Part shown: piece by piece, positions 32,926 through 44,997 of the stretch
Layout: the number at the start of each line of letters is the position of its first letter
How positions within the stretch are numbered: the first letter of the stretch is position 1
Program-made: the position numbers and the translations under genes
Notes under the pieces: model-generated
The model's database searches: none
The model's input: only the letters and a program-made list of their open reading frames with translations
What the model was told of the DNA's origin: nothing
Assembly (NCBI RefSeq): GCF_036898095.1
Contig: NC_090751.1
Span: 77,373,695-77,437,694, forward strand
Direction of reading: 5' to 3'
From: Palaemon carinicauda
Taxonomy: Eukaryota > Arthropoda > Malacostraca > Decapoda > Palaemonidae
DNA: 64,000 nt

Positions 32926-35113
32926 TCCCTGACTTTCAGTGATGAAGCGAAAACAGTCGACTTCTGTACATGTTGGGAGAGAACTGGGCCCAGTAGGGAG
33001 ATCAGCGTGGGCTGCAGCTCCAGGATCAGAGGGTACCAATTGCTCCGGGGCCACTTGGGAGCCACTAGGGCCGCTGTCCCTTTGAAGGTTCTCAGTTTGG
33101 AGAGGACTTTCAGCAGAAGGTTGGGGGGAGGGAACAGGTATATCCTGGACCATCTGTTCCAATCCAGTGACATGGCATCCACTGCTTCTGCCTTGGGGTC
33201 CTCGTACAGGGCCACATATCAAGGAAGTTGATTGTTGTCACTCGTTGCGAAGAGATTGATCTGAAGTTCTAGGACTTGGTGAGAGCTGAAGGAGAATGAT
33301 CTTGCGTCTAGAGACCATTCTGACGCGTCCGCCGTCACGATGCGGAATCCTTGTAGGTGAACTGCAGACAGGTGCCATTTCTTCTTTTCTGCCAGACAAA
33401 AGATCGGAAGAAGTACCTGATTTATCTAGGGCGATCTCGAGCCCTGACGATTGAGACATCTGACTACCACCGAGTTGTCCAGAGTCAGACGGATGTGGAT
33501 CGAGGGAGGCGGAGAGAGTTTCTTCAGGGTGAGAAGATCCGCCATGGCCTCTAAGATGTTGATGTGAAATGTCTTGAATAGAGGAGACCATGTTCCCTGA
33601 ACCTGTCGTTGGTGGGAGTGACCTCCCCAACCCTCCAGTGAAGCGTCCGTGTGGATGTTGATCGATGGAGGCTGGTGTTGAAGAGGGATGGACCTTTTCA
33701 GGGCCTTTGCTTCCGACCACGGCTTCAATAGTAAGCGAAGTCTGTTTGGAAGCCGTCTCTTGAGGTCTCTTCGAGCGATGGATGCGAAACGTCTCCAGAC
33801 TCCCTCAGCATCCTTTAGCTGTGCGCGAAGCACTGGGTTTGTCACAGAGGCGAACTGTAGAGAGCCTAGAACTTGTTCCTGCTGTCGTCTTGAGATCCGT
33901 TTGGATTTCAGAAGTCTTTTGACAGACCCTGCTATTTCCTTCCTTTTCTTCTGTGGGATGGAAAGGCGGTGTGACTGAAGATCCCAATGGATTCCAAACC
34001 ATTGGAACTTCTGAGCTGGAGAGAGGCGAGATTTCTCGGCGTTTATTTTGAATCCCAGATGCTCTAGGAACTAGGTGACTTTGTTGCAGACTCTTACACA
34101 ATCTTCGGGCGATGTCGCCCAGACTAGCCAGTCGTCTAGGTAGGCCATCACTTGGACGCCCTGAAGGCGGAGTTGTTGGACGATGGCGTCTGCCAGTTTG
34201 GTGAAGATCCATGGAGCCACGTTGAGCCCGAAGGGCATGGCCCTGAAGGCGTAACTTTTCCTTTGGAGTCGAAATCCTAGGTAGGAGGAAGCGTGGTGGT
34301 TCATTGGAATGTGCCAGTAGGCATCCGCCAGGTCTATAGAGACCGTATAGGCCCTTTGAGGAAGAAGGGTCCTTATTTGTTGCAGAGTCAGCATCTTGAA
34401 CTTGTTGTTCGCAATGAACTAGTTGAGAGGGGGATAAGTCTAGAATGACTCCGAGTTTGTCGGAGTCCTTCTTGGGAACGCAAAATAGTCTCCCTTGGAA
34501 CCTGGTTGACTTTACCCTCCTTATCACCTTCTTGTTCAAAAGTTCTAAGACATATTCTTCCAGGAAGGGGTGTTGACTGTTGCAAGAATTGCTAGAAGGC
34601 TGCGGGTGGTTGCATCCAGCTCCAGCCTAGTCCCTTCTTGACGATGCTGTGTGCCCAGGGATTGAAGGTCCAACGATCCTGGAATTGGCGGAGTCTTCCT
34701 CCAACCAGAAGCACTTCATTGCTTCTGGTGTCCCGAGGGTTTGCTACCTCGGCCGCTAGCTCCCCTTCCTCCTCTGCCTCTTTAGGGGCGGCGAGACGAA
34801 TCTCTGCCGGAACCTCTGCTTGAGCCCCTACCTCTGGGATGAAAGGTAGTAGCATGTTGCTCAAACGCAGGGGTAAAGACCGGTGACTGCGACACCACCG
34901 GTTGGGGCACCAACTGAAAGGTCTGCTGTGGCTGTGTGGCCACTTTGGGAGTAGCGGAACCCGGAAACTGCCGTCTCTGTTGACGTTGCTGGGGTTTTGG
35001 TTTCTGAGATTTCCTCTTAGGTTGAGGGCCATCGTCCTGAGAGGATTTCCTTTTTCTCGACATGCCCCACTTGTGGAGAAGGTTCCTATTCTCCATGGTG
35101 GCCTTGTCTGCAA
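32898..35113 (-). pseudogene. pol: DIRS-B RT, RNase H and methyltransferase
   Basis: The pol frame is +1 relative to gag and open from 35113, overlapping the gag 3' end. A stop at 34591 and several shifts split it. RT is recognisable by VSIDLADAYWHIPM, MPFGLNVAPWIF and the intact box AYLDDWLVWA (~34130). RNase H keeps IHTDASLEGWGG and LDNSVVVRCLNRQG. The methyltransferase-like end carries DPKAEAVDAMSLDW, IYLFPP and APKWPRSNWYPL, and stops in ...LMIFSP at 32898. Confidence 0.85.
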
Positions 35114-36671
35114 TCTCTTTCACCAAGGAGGAGGGAAAGAGATATTTACCCCAGATATTGAAGGAAATCAGCCTCCGGGGTTCGTGTTTCACCGTCGCGT
35201 TGGCGAACACGAATTCACGACAGGCTCTGCGAGCCTTAGTGAAGCTATACAGGTCCTTAGTTACCGTTGCCAAGTGTGTTTTGGCTAGGACCATGTAAAA
35301 GTCCGGGACTCTAGTATCCCCGGCCATAAGTTCTAGCTGTACCTGGAGGGACAGCGATGCGGCAAGCCTCTCCTTCGTATCCTGATCCCTACGAAGGAGG
35401 TGATCATTTAGCCTTGGGAGGTCCTCATTGAATCGACGACCGGCTACGTCAGGCTCTAACTTCTCCAAAGTGAAGGTTGACTGGACGTCTTTCCAGTGCC
35501 TATCATCGGGAGGAACGGTAAGGGAGAAGGGTCTGCACTCCTCCAGTGCAGGGCAAGGTTTCCCTTCCTCCACTGCCTTTAAGACCGATGTGAAGGCCTT
35601 TTTGATGAAGGGGAAAGTCGCAGCATTCGGCGCAACGAAGGTTCGGTACTTCTTACTGAGCGCCGGCATCCTGGAGTAGGTGAAACCCCTACTCTTCACC
35701 GCCTGGGCTAGCATAGCCTGGGCCTTCGCGAGATTGAACACGATAACCTCCTTCAGTTCGGTCTCCTCCTTTGAGGCTGGTTCAGACCTGAGCCAGACAA
35801 AACAGTCTGGATAAGCCTCGAAGTTCAAGAAGAATTCCACTTCTTCCAACAAGATAGAGCCAACCTTCTCACTGATGAAGATCTTACCAGTCGTGATTGG
35901 CATATGCTCGGCATATCTCCATGGGTTAGTTTCCGACCAAGTGGGGAGGTCCTTAACCGAAATCCGTTTCGGTTGTTTAAAGTTAACTAGAGTAGACCGG
36001 AATTGCTCCTGGGTCTCTCGTAGCTTTCTTTCCATGAGGGCTTCCAGCATCTTGAAGACCTCTTGAGTTCCCGATGGAAGAGGGTCCGGGGTGGCGGAAG
36101 TTGAAGGAACAGGTTCGTTGGACGGTGCAGGAGTCGCTGCGGGAGTAAGAGCGGAAGCGACCTCGGTCTCCGAATCAGGATATTCCACCTGATCTTCCTC
36201 ATAGTCAAGTTCCTCGCCCATGAGGTTTTTCTTCGTCTCTTCTGGCACTTCCGACATACGTTCCACGTTATCGGAATCCAAGTGGCACTCATGCATGTAC
36301 TGGGCCATGACAATATCAGGTTCCATCACGAGCTGGACGGTGGGGATCTGATCACTGGGGATCACAGAGTCTTTGGATGCCTTTGGGAAAAGCAAGGCCC
36401 TCAAATCTTCGCTGGCGAGATACGGTCCGGTGGCGTTCTTCTGGAAGCCACACACCCACTTGCATAGCTTCTCTCGAGCGTTGTCCCTTGCCTCCGCTGA
36501 AGGAGGGTCGTCGAACGCCTCGGCCAAACGACTCTTGCAGACTGTACAGTTCTGCGGGTCCCCATACTTCAGGTCGTCTCTAATGGCGGCGCAGGGGGCG
36601 TGGGTGTGGCACGCCTTGCGCCCGTAGAAGTCCGGGCGCTTCACTCCACAGTAGTTGCTTTCGCACTTCAT
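34782..36671 (-). CDS. gag: DIRS-B Gag, 629 codons
   Basis: The longest gag frame in the window, from the ATG at 36671. Residues 1-50 hold a Cys/His module C-x4-C-x12-C-x2-H-x2-C-x14-C-x2-C (CESNYC... CHTHAPC... CTVC). A low-complexity acidic and Pro/Ala/Thr region follows (~150-200), then the conserved core RISVKDLPTWSETNPWRYAE... KIFISEKVGS... ARRACREFVFANATV, then a Lys/Arg-rich SRKRKSSQDDGPQPKRK and a Gly/Arg tail. Compared with DIRS-A and C, a TAA removes about 26 C-terminal residues. An in-frame GAGGAG lies three codons upstream of the ATG, right after a CAG, so the natural N-terminus may come from an upstream exon. Confidence 0.9.
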   Translation of the reverse strand: MKCESNYCGVKRPDFYGRKACHTHAPCAAIRDDLKYGDPQNCTVCKSRLAEAFDDPPSAEARDNAREKLCKWVCGFQKNATGPYLASEDLRALLFPKASKDSVIPSDQIPTVQLVMEPDIVMAQYMHECHLDSDNVERMSEVPEETKKNLMGEELDYEEDQVEYPDSETEVASALTPAATPAPSNEPVPSTSATPDPLPSGTQEVFKMLEALMERKLRETQEQFRSTLVNFKQPKRISVKDLPTWSETNPWRYAEHMPITTGKIFISEKVGSILLEEVEFFLNFEAYPDCFVWLRSEPASKEETELKEVIVFNLAKAQAMLAQAVKSRGFTYSRMPALSKKYRTFVAPNAATFPFIKKAFTSVLKAVEEGKPCPALEECRPFSLTVPPDDRHWKDVQSTFTLEKLEPDVAGRRFNEDLPRLNDHLLRRDQDTKERLAASLSLQVQLELMAGDTRVPDFYMVLAKTHLATVTKDLYSFTKARRACREFVFANATVKHEPRRLISFNIWGKYLFPSSLVKEIADKATMENRNLLHKWGMSRKRKSSQDDGPQPKRKSQKPKPQQRQQRRQFPGSATPKVATQPQQTFQLVPQPVVSQSPVFTPAFEQHATTFHPRGRGSSRGSGRDSSRRP

Positions 36672-36680
36672 AAACTCCTC

Positions 36681-38520
36681 CTGTAAAAGAAAGAGATCAT
36701 GAGTACATGGAAGGCATAAGAATGACTTACATTACTCTAAAATTAAGATAACTTAATCTAAATTTCTAAAGCATTAAAATAATTAATAAGGTATTATAAT
36801 GCCTGAGAGTAGTGAGCGGGAAAGGAAGTAGATAGACACATACTTGTGAATCCCGCCCAGTCGGTTACCGTAACCTTATCTGTAGGCAATTTCTTTTGTG
36901 GCCGAAGGTCACAAAACGGAAATCCATATGGATAAGCCATGGTGGGTAGAAGCTAAGCCTCTAACAGAAATTGCCCGCGAGGTGTAGCAGGGACTGAGAC
37001 CACTCAGATCCCTGGGTAGAAGGGGAATAGAAGAACCCCTTATTAGATATAGGTCCCGGCAATCGGCTGCACTAAAACACACAGAGTATGCTGGAATATT
37101 GTAATGTGCAAGCAGACAGCATAGCCACAATTTTAGATGGTAAGAAAATACCTATACATGGAAGTGGCTAAGCCATCTGGCTGCAGAATGTAGGCTGTCG
37201 GCATGCTGTCGGCAGGTATGAGAAGGGGTGCATGTCCTTTAACATCTCCAGGGGGTGCCGGCAGACCGACGGAACGCCGGAGGCCGGTCCTGCAGGGTGG
37301 GAGGCATCAAGACAGACACATTGAGTATCTAAAAGATAATACCATTGTGGCGACCGCCGGCACAGCGGCGGGTAGTCGGCAGGAGGCGGCTGCTCCGGCA
37401 GCTGAAGGCTGACGGCCTGGTGAGCTTGGATAAATTCATAAGATGGATATGTATATGGTTGTATACCTAGACCGCCGGAAATCAATGCTGGCACGCCGGT
37501 GGCCGGCACCAAAGGTTGGCCAGCTGTTACTAGGTAAAATGAGGGGTGGGACGTCGGCTGTATGTCGACGGAAGGCGGCAGCCTCCGGCACACGGAAGGC
37601 TGACATCTTAGAGGGGGGAGGGCATCTTATGAAAGAGTGTCACCAGAGGTAAAGGCGGTATCGCCGGCGGTGGAGGCGGCAAGGGACCGGCACCAGGATA
37701 GACGGAGAGAAAGGTAGGGAGGGATGGAAGGGGTAAGATCTCATACCCCTTCGGCATCCCTCCGGAGAGAGTGCACTCATGATAGGAATAGATACTCCTA
37801 GCATCCGGCGGCAGGGAGCCAGCAGTCGGCCGGGAGCCTGGGGTAACCCAAGGGAGGGTCAAAAGGCACTCAAGAAGGGGGATACCCCCGCCAGCCGGAC
37901 CGCTGCCAGCATCTACCCCCATAGAACGCTATGAAGGTTATGTGTACCAGAGCGGCCAGCTCAGCAGGAGAACAAGTTAGCCCTACCACTCCACCCAAGG
38001 GAGGAGTTGTAGGACTAAGGACAGATGTGTATAGGCAAGCCTACACCAAAGGGATAGGTGGGGAGGGAGAAGATGAGGGGTCTTTCTATAGGGGAGACTC
38101 TGTATGATAACGGCCACCAAGGAGAGGGAGAATGCTCCCTAACCTAGGTTAGGTAACCCAGAATGAGAATGGTACAGGAGTACCGTCTCAAACTATAATA
38201 GAGCAGAGTCAACCACCAGAGCTTAACCTAGAGAAGGAGGGCTAATTCCTAGGCTAGGTAAGCTGAAAGACACATCGCAAGTTGCAGGGAGGGAGGTGCA
38301 ACTGAGGAAGGGCAGAGCCGTTCCTTATTTCTCGGTCACGACCCTAAGGGAGGATCATTCCCTTAAGGTAGACAGAGAAGCGATAAATACTCTGTTTGTA
38401 GACAAGATTCCGCAGGCAGGGGGATTAGGGAGCATATAGGGGTTCCTACATTAGGTTATGGTGGAAAGATACGCAATCAACCCGGTCCCCTATATGGTAC
38501 CCGAAGGCGAAAACACTTAC
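36681..38520 (-). other. Probable leader intron of DIRS-B
   Basis: On the minus strand a GTAAGTG donor begins at 38520 and a TTTCTTTTACAG acceptor ends at 36681, next to GAGGAG of gag. The same pair is present in DIRS-C and DIRS-F, giving 1.84-1.88 kb each. The interior is rich in GCCGGC. Splicing is inferred from sequence only. Confidence 0.5.
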
Positions 38521-39375
38521 ATCACAGTTAATAGTATGTTTAATAATGCCACAATCTTTATAACTTAACCTAGGAACACTGGTATATATCATGCATGAAA
38601 ACAAGCACTAGGCTATCCAGCCTAGGGGCTAAGCTAGCGATCTAGTATGCGGTCGAACGGCGACCGAGTCTGATGAGCGCTAAAACATGATATAAGTAAT
38701 TCCTAGCTATGAAGACTAAATAACTAATAATATTAATTAGTTAAGTGACCAGAGAAGGCTGTTCTGGCTAATTAAATAAAGCATGCGATATGAACAGCGA
38801 CGCCATAAAATGGCGCGTACGGGATCGGCACAACTCTGCCACAAAACTCAATATTTTACGAAAAGTAGAAGTTACTTTACGGCTAGAGCTTATTTAAACA
38901 ATACTGGGACCTGGTACTCAACTTTCCAGAAGAAGGCGAGGCTGAAGGTAGTGACATAACGGCGATGTAAGCAGATGAAAAACGCACTCAAGGAAAATCC
39001 GATCAAAGCAAGGAGCTACAGGATGAGGACGGACGTGACGTCATTTAGCAATGGCGCCCATTTGTTTACGTTTCGAGTACCAAAAGTAGCCACGGACGAG
39101 TGTAACTTTGGAACGGCTCCCCAGTTATTCCCTACCTTTCATATCGAAGTTTTAACTCTATATGGGGTGCAGATAGCTATGTGGCGTGTTAATACATGCA
39201 TCCCCTGTTGATATACAATATCCTAGAGGGAAACCTTTAGGGTACTCGCACCAGAAGTTAGAATTCTGTGATAACCTTTAGTTTAATTCTCTGGGAATAT
39301 CCCTGTAGTTAAATATACCCTAGGAAGCCACTGAAGGAACCTTCCATCAGGACGTCATGGCTTGAGCCCAAAAAA
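38521..39375 (-). repeat. DIRS-B 5' terminal region and exon-1 leader
   Basis: It contains the ~390-base terminal repeat ending CATGGCTTGAGCCCAAAAAA and the 24-codon upstream ORF (38883-38957). The terminal repeat is an inverted copy of the short units at 30027-31052. No other gene. Confidence 0.75.
38883..38957 (-). CDS. 24-codon upstream ORF in DIRS-B leader
   Basis: It starts MSLPSASPSSGKLS and ends at TAG. It differs from DIRS-A by silent change only at codon 2 (TCA). Confidence 0.35.
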   Translation of the reverse strand: MSLPSASPSSGKLSTRSQYCLNKL

Positions 39376-39402
39376 TAGATTTTTCACTTCGCTCAAAATC
39401 CG
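39376..39402 (-). other. 27-bp palindromic junction site between DIRS-B and DIRS-C
   Basis: Reads TAGATTTTTCACTTCGCTCA plus AAATCCG, with arms GATTTT and AAAATC around an 11-base centre. Other copies are at 15898-15924, 16382-16408, 17044-17070, 30027-30053, 30527-30553, 31026-31052 and 50093-50118, always at an element end. Likely the circle-junction or crossover site of the YR (inference). I recall that Dictyostelium DIRS-1 also has an extension of about this length on one terminal repeat; that needs checking. Confidence 0.75.
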
Positions 39403-40289
39403 TTTTTTGGGCTCAAGCCATGACTTCCTGATGGAAGTGTACCAGAGAATTAATGTATCGTGGAATTTTTCCCATTTTTATGCAAGTGCCAAGGGCTTCG
39501 AACAGAAGTATAGAACATGTCCTTACCAGAGATTCTATGATGAACTAGCTTTCTGCCCCCCTGGCAGGGAAGTCCTGGTGGACAATAGGAACATCTCGAA
39601 GCAATCATTGAAGAGCTACTCACCCTGCGGAGAGTTCATGCCAGACTCGTAGACAAGACTAAGGTTAATATTCAGGTAGGAATATTATCAAGAATAGTTA
39701 AGTAAATAACATTTACTACTCTCCCTGGAGGAGAGATCACTCTTGTCTAGGAGGCAGGACAAAGGTTAATATTCGAATAGGAATATTATCAAGGCATGAG
39801 TGAGCATATAACATAATTACATATATTATTCTTCTCATTATCTAGAGAAAAAAGGGGTAAATGAAACTATAACAATCGTATATTTTTTAATAAAGAATAG
39901 GAGCGGAGAGAGACGCACATGGAATAATATAGGCATTTTATTTCAAAGATTGCAGATCATTATGGTAGTAATTACAATAATGAATATAGTTTATTTACAA
40001 TAATAAAAGAATAATGTACATAGAAAATAAAGACTTCAATCTTTAATCTGAAAAGAAATTTTGCTTTTTAGAAACATAAGTTGCGGAGGAACGTCAGTCT
40101 TTTTCAAAGAAAACACATCATGCCCTAGGGCATGTGGCACTCATGTAAAGTCTATGACATTTCACCTTGGTAAGAACAGTCTATTAGAAACACTAAGTGT
40201 CCATTAAATCACTATGTATCACAAAAGGGTCAACACAGGCACCCGTAGAGATAAAGTCCTAAGTAACTCACTATTCTATGCAGAGTCAA
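39403..40289 (-). repeat. DIRS-C 3' region
   Basis: It parallels 31053-31938 of DIRS-B. No coding frame longer than chance. Confidence 0.65.
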
Positions 40290-41265
40290 ACAGCAGGTTT
40301 CATAACACTACCTGCGGCTACCACGAAATGCTTAACTTCGTGCACTTGTTTTGCATAGTGCTTGAAGAAAACGCGCTGTGATTTCCAGCCTGTGAAGGAT
40401 AGGAGGCTTTCGAAATCCTACTCTGGAAGAAGTTCAGAGAAGACGCGACTTTTCTAGGATCATGACCTGCGGGTGTACTGTCAGGATCCGCTCTGCGAAT
40501 GAAGTAGGTGATTTTCGCTCTTAGTTATTTCAGTGACAGGTCGCTACCCGATGTTTCTTCTTTGAAGAGTTGTCCTCCACCGAAGTCTGAAGTTCTTCGA
40601 AGATAGACCTTAAGACTCTCCACTGGGCATAGAGAGACATCTTCCTTCAGGGGGCAGATTCTCCAAGGGCCCCATCTCTTGGTGGGTAGTTCATTCTTTG
40701 CGAGAAACGTCGGATTAGGGAAGAGGGTAAGTTCTCCTGTATCTGCGAACAGAATATGACCCTCTTCTCTTGATAATGCCACTATTTCACTGACTCGGGC
40801 TCCCGAGGCGAGAGCAAAAAGGAAGATAACTTTTTGAGTCAAGTCTTACAGAGGGCACGAATCGTTGTCCAGGTTAGAGGCAAAATGGAGCACCTTTTCC
40901 AGGGACCAGGAGATAGGTTTTGGTGGAGGTGCTGGGCGTAGTCTAGCGCAAGCCTTTGGCAGTTTATTGAAGATATCACTGGACAAATCAATCTGGAAGG
41001 CGTAGAGGAGTGGTCTAGTCAAAGTCGATTTGCAGGTGGAAATCGTGTTGGCCGCTAAGCCTTGTCCATGAAGGTGAATGAAGAAGGACATGCAAAAATC
41101 AATGATGATTTACGTAGGATTTTTTGCCTTGACGAAAGAGACCAACTTTCTCCAGGAAGATTCGTATTGCCGTCTTGTAGATTCAGTCTTGTATTCCTCG
41201 AGGAAGTCTAAGCTTTTCTTCGAGATTCCAAACCTTTTCTTTGCGGCTAAGGAGAGAAAATCATG
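40290..41265 (-). pseudogene. DIRS-C tyrosine recombinase, broken
   Basis: Pieces in order: FGISKKSLDFLEEYKTESTR (upstream), FFIHLHGQGLAANTISTCKS (40846-41091), ASGARVSEIVALS (40525-40842), then a TAA where other copies have Gln, then AGHDPRKVASS near 40470 and FKHYAKQVHEVKHFVV near 40340 in further frames. All four catalytic positions can be found but not in one frame. Confidence 0.8.
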
Positions 41266-43429
41266 AGATGAAGGTCCCTGACTTTCAGTGATGAAGTGAA
41301 GACAGTTGACTTCTGTACTTGTTGAGAGAGAACTGTGCCCGGTAGGGGGATCAGCGTGGGCTGCAGCTCCAGGACCAGAGGGTACCAATTGCTCCGGGGC
41401 CACTTGGGAGCCACTAGGGCCGCTGTCCCTTTGAAGGTTCTCAGTTTGGAGAGGACTTTCAGCAGACGGTTGGGAGGGGGGAACAGGTATATCCTGGACC
41501 ATCTGTTCCAATCCAGTGACATAGCATCCACTGCTTCTGCCTTGGGGTCCTCGTACGGGGCCACATATCGAGGAAGTTGATTGTTGTCGCTCGTCGCGAA
41601 GAGATCGATCTGAAGTTCTGGGATTTGGTGAGAGATGAAGGAGAATGACCTTGCGTCTAGAGACCATTCCGACTCTATTGGGCTTGTCCTCGATAGAGCG
41701 TCCGCTGTCACGTTGCGGAATCCTTGTAGGTGAACGGCAGACAGGTGCCATTTCTTCTTTTCTGCCAAACAAAAGATAGGGAGAAGCACCTGATTTATCT
41801 GGGGCGATCTCCAGCCCTGACGATTGAGACATCTGACTACCACCGAGTTGTCTAGAGTCAGACGGATGTGAATCGAGGGAGGCGTGGAGAGTTTCTTCAG
41901 GGTGAGAAGAACTGCCATGGCCTCCAAGATGTTGATGTGAAACGTCTTGAAGAGGAGAGAACATGTTCCTTGAACCTGCTGTTGGTGGGAGTGACCTCCC
42001 CAACCCTCCAGAGAAGCGTTTGTGTTAATGTTGATCGATGGAGGCGGGTGTTGAAGAGGAATGGACCTTTTCAGGGCCTTTGCTTCTGACCACGGCTTTA
42101 AAAGTAAGCGAAGTCTGTTTTGGAGCCGTCTCTTGAGGTCTCTTTGAGCAATGGATGCGAATCGTCTACAGCCTCCCGCGGCATTCTTTAGCTGTGCGCG
42201 AAGCACTGGGTTTGTCACTGAGGTGAACTGTAGAGAGCCGAGAACTTGTTCCTGTTGGCGTCTTGAGGTCCATTTGGATTTTAGAAGCCTTCTAACAGAC
42301 CCTGCTATTTCCTTCCTATTCTTTGGTGGAATGGAAAAGCGGTGTGACTGAAGATCCCAATGGATTCCCAACCATTGGAACTTCTGAGCTGAAGAGGGGC
42401 GAGATTTCTCAGCGTTTATCTTGAAGCCCAGATGCTCTAGGAACTGAGTGACTTTTTTGCAGGCTCTCAGACAATCTTCGGGCGATGTCGACCAGACTAG
42501 CCAGCCGTCTAGGTAAGCCATCACTTGGACGCCCTGAAGACGTAGCTGTTGGACAATTGCGTCTACCAGCTTGGTGAAGATTCATGGAGCCACGTTGAGC
42601 CCGAAGGGCATGGCCCTGAAGGCATAACTTTTCCTTTGGAGTCGAAATCCTAGGTAGGAGGAAGCGCAGTGATTCATTGGAATGTGCCAGTGCCAGTAGG
42701 CAGAGTCAGCATCTTGAATTCGTTGTTCGCAATGAACTTGTTGAGAGGGGACAAGTCTAGAATGACTCTGAGTTTGTCTGAGTCTTTCTTGGGAACACAA
42801 AATAGTCTCCCTTGGAACCTGGTTGACTTTACCCTCTTGATCACCTTCTTGTTCAAGAGTTCTAGGACATATTCTTCCAGGAGGAGGGTTGACTGTTGGA
42901 AGAATTGCTGGAACGGTGGGGGTGGTTGAGTCCAGCTCCAGCCCAGTCCTTTCTTGACGATGCTGTGTGCCCAAGGATCGAAGGTCCAATGATCCTGGAA
43001 TTGGCGGAGTCTTCCTCCAACCGGAAGCACTTCATTGCTTCTGGTGTCCCGAGGGTTTGCCACCTCGGATGCTAGCTCCCCTTCCTCCTCTGCCTTTGGA
43101 GGGACGGCGAGAAGAATCTCTGCTGGAGCCTCTGCCTGAGCCCCTACCTCTGGGACGAAAGGTAGCGGAGTGTTGCTCATATGCTGGGGTGAAGACCGGT
43201 GACTGCGACACCACCGGTTGGGTGACCAACTGAAAGGTCTGTTGCGGCTGCGTAGCCACTTGGGGAGTAGCGGGACCCGGAAACTATCGTCCCTGTTGAT
43301 GTTGCTGGGGTTTCGGCTTCGAAGTCTTCCTTTCAGGCTGAGGGCCATCATCCTGAGAGGACTCCCTCTTTCGGGACATGCCCCACTTATGGAGAAGGTT
43401 CCTATTCTCCGTGGCAGCTTTGTCCGCAA
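41247..43429 (-). pseudogene. pol: DIRS-C RT, RNase H and methyltransferase
   Basis: The pol frame opens at 43429, +1 to gag, and runs to about 42690, where a deletion removes the VSIDLAD segment. A stop follows near 42582. From 42524 to 41247 a 425-codon frame stays open, but it carries AYLDGWLVWS (second Asp of YxDD is Gly) and ININTNASLEGWGG (RNase H Asp is Asn). The methyltransferase-like part is complete: LQIDLFATSDNNQLPRYVAP, DAMSLDW, IYLFPP, APKWPRSNWYPL. It ends LMIFSP and overlaps the YR start. Confidence 0.85.
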
Positions 43430-44988
43430 TCTCTTTCACCAAGGAAGATGGGAAGAGATACTTGCCCCAGATATTGGAGGAAATCAGCCTCCGGGGTTCG
43501 TGTTCCACTGTCGCGTTAACAAACACGAATTCACGACAGGCTCTGCGAGCCCTAGTGAAGGTATATAGGTCCTTGGTTACAGTCGCCAAGTGCGACTTGG
43601 CTAGGACCATATAAAAGTCCGGGACTCTAGTATCCCCGGCCATGAGCTCAAGCTGTACCTGGTGGGATGGCAACGCGGCAAGTCTCTCCTTCGTATCCTG
43701 TTCCCTACGAAGGAGGTGATCGTTCAGTCTTGGGAGGTCCTTATTAAATTGACGACCGGCTACGTCAGGCTCTAGTTTCCCCACCGTGAAGGTTGACTGG
43801 ATGTCTTTCCAGTGCCTATCATCGGGGGGAGGGGGGGAAGAGTAATGGAGAAGGGTCTGCACTCCTCCAGTGCAGGGCAAGGTTTCCCTTCCTCCACTGC
43901 CTTTAAGACAGCTCTGAAGGCCATTTCGATGAAGGGGAAGGTCGCAGCATTTGGCGCAACGAAGGTTGGATCCTTTTTACTAAGCGCCGGCATCTTGGAG
44001 TTGGTGAAACTCCTACTCTTCACCGCCTGAGCTAACATAGCTTGGTCCTTTGCGAGATCGAACACAATAACCTCCTTCAGTTCGGTCTCCTCCTTTGAGG
44101 CTGGTTCGGACCTGAGCCGGACGTAACAGTCCGGATAAGCCTCGAAATTTGGGAAGAACTCCACTTCCTCCAGCAAGATAGAGCCAACCCTTTCACTAAT
44201 GTAAATCTTGCCAGTTGTAATTGGCATATGCTCGGTGTATCGCCATGGGTTAGTTTCCGAGCAGGTGGGGAGGTCCTTAACCGAAATCCTTTTCGGTTGC
44301 TTGAAGCTGACGAGAGTCGTCCGGAATTGTTCCTGAGTTTCTCGTAGCTTCTTTTCCATGAGGGCTTCAAGCATCTTGAAGACCTCTTGAGTGGCCGATG
44401 GAAGAGGGTCCGGGGTGGCAGAAGTCGAAGGAACAGGTTCCTCGGTCGGTGCAGGAGTTGCTGGGGGAGCAGGAGCGACGTCGGTCTCCGAATCAGGGTA
44501 TTCCACCTGATCTTCCTCATAGTCGAGTTCCTCGCCCATGAGGTTCTTCTCCGTCTCTTCCGACACTTCCGACATACGTTCCACGTTGTCGGAATCAAGA
44601 TGGCACTCACGCATGGACTGAGCCATGACGACGTCAGGTTCCACCACGATCCGGACGGTGGCGATTTGATCACGGGGGACCACTGAGTCTTTCGATGATT
44701 TTGGGAAAAGCAAGGCCCTCAAGTCTTCGTTGGGAAGATACGGTCCAATGGCGTTCTTCTGGAAGCCACGCACCCATTTGCATAGCTTCTCCCTAGACAT
44801 GTCCCTTGCACCCGCAGACAGAGGATCGTCGAACGCCTCGACAAGAAGACTTTTGCAGACTGTACAATTCTGCGGGTCCCCATACTTCAAGTCGCATTTC
44901 TTGGCGGCGCAGAGGCGTGGGTCCAGCACGCCTTGTGCCAGTAGAAGTCCGGGCGCTTCACCCCGCAGAAGTTGCTCTCACACTTCAT
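43032..44988 (-). pseudogene. gag: DIRS-C gag
   Basis: ATG at 44988 in MKCESNFCGVKRPDFYW. A one-base deletion near 44915 moves the rest to the 385-codon frame 44929-43772. Extra bases in a C-rich tract near 43835 shift it again (43880-43284), and a TAG follows at 43284. The same frame then gives the Arg/Gly-rich end (RGRGSGRGSSRDSSRRPSKG) down to 43032. This copy shows the natural C-terminus that DIRS-B has lost. Confidence 0.85.
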
Positions 44989-44997
44989 ATACTCCTC

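Larger units (their letters stand above)
31053..39375 (-). mobile_element. DIRS-B (subfamily 1), full length, 8.32 kb
   Basis: Both ends are the T6/A6 terminus with ~35-bp inverted repeats (TTTTTTGGGCTCAAGCCATG on the left, its complement on the right). Minus-strand order is 5' terminus, upstream ORF, leader intron, gag, pol, YR, 3' region. Gag is long and nearly intact; pol has several frame breaks and the YR one stop. It is flanked on both sides by the 27-bp junction site, and its direct neighbour is DIRS-C in the same orientation. Confidence 0.9.
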
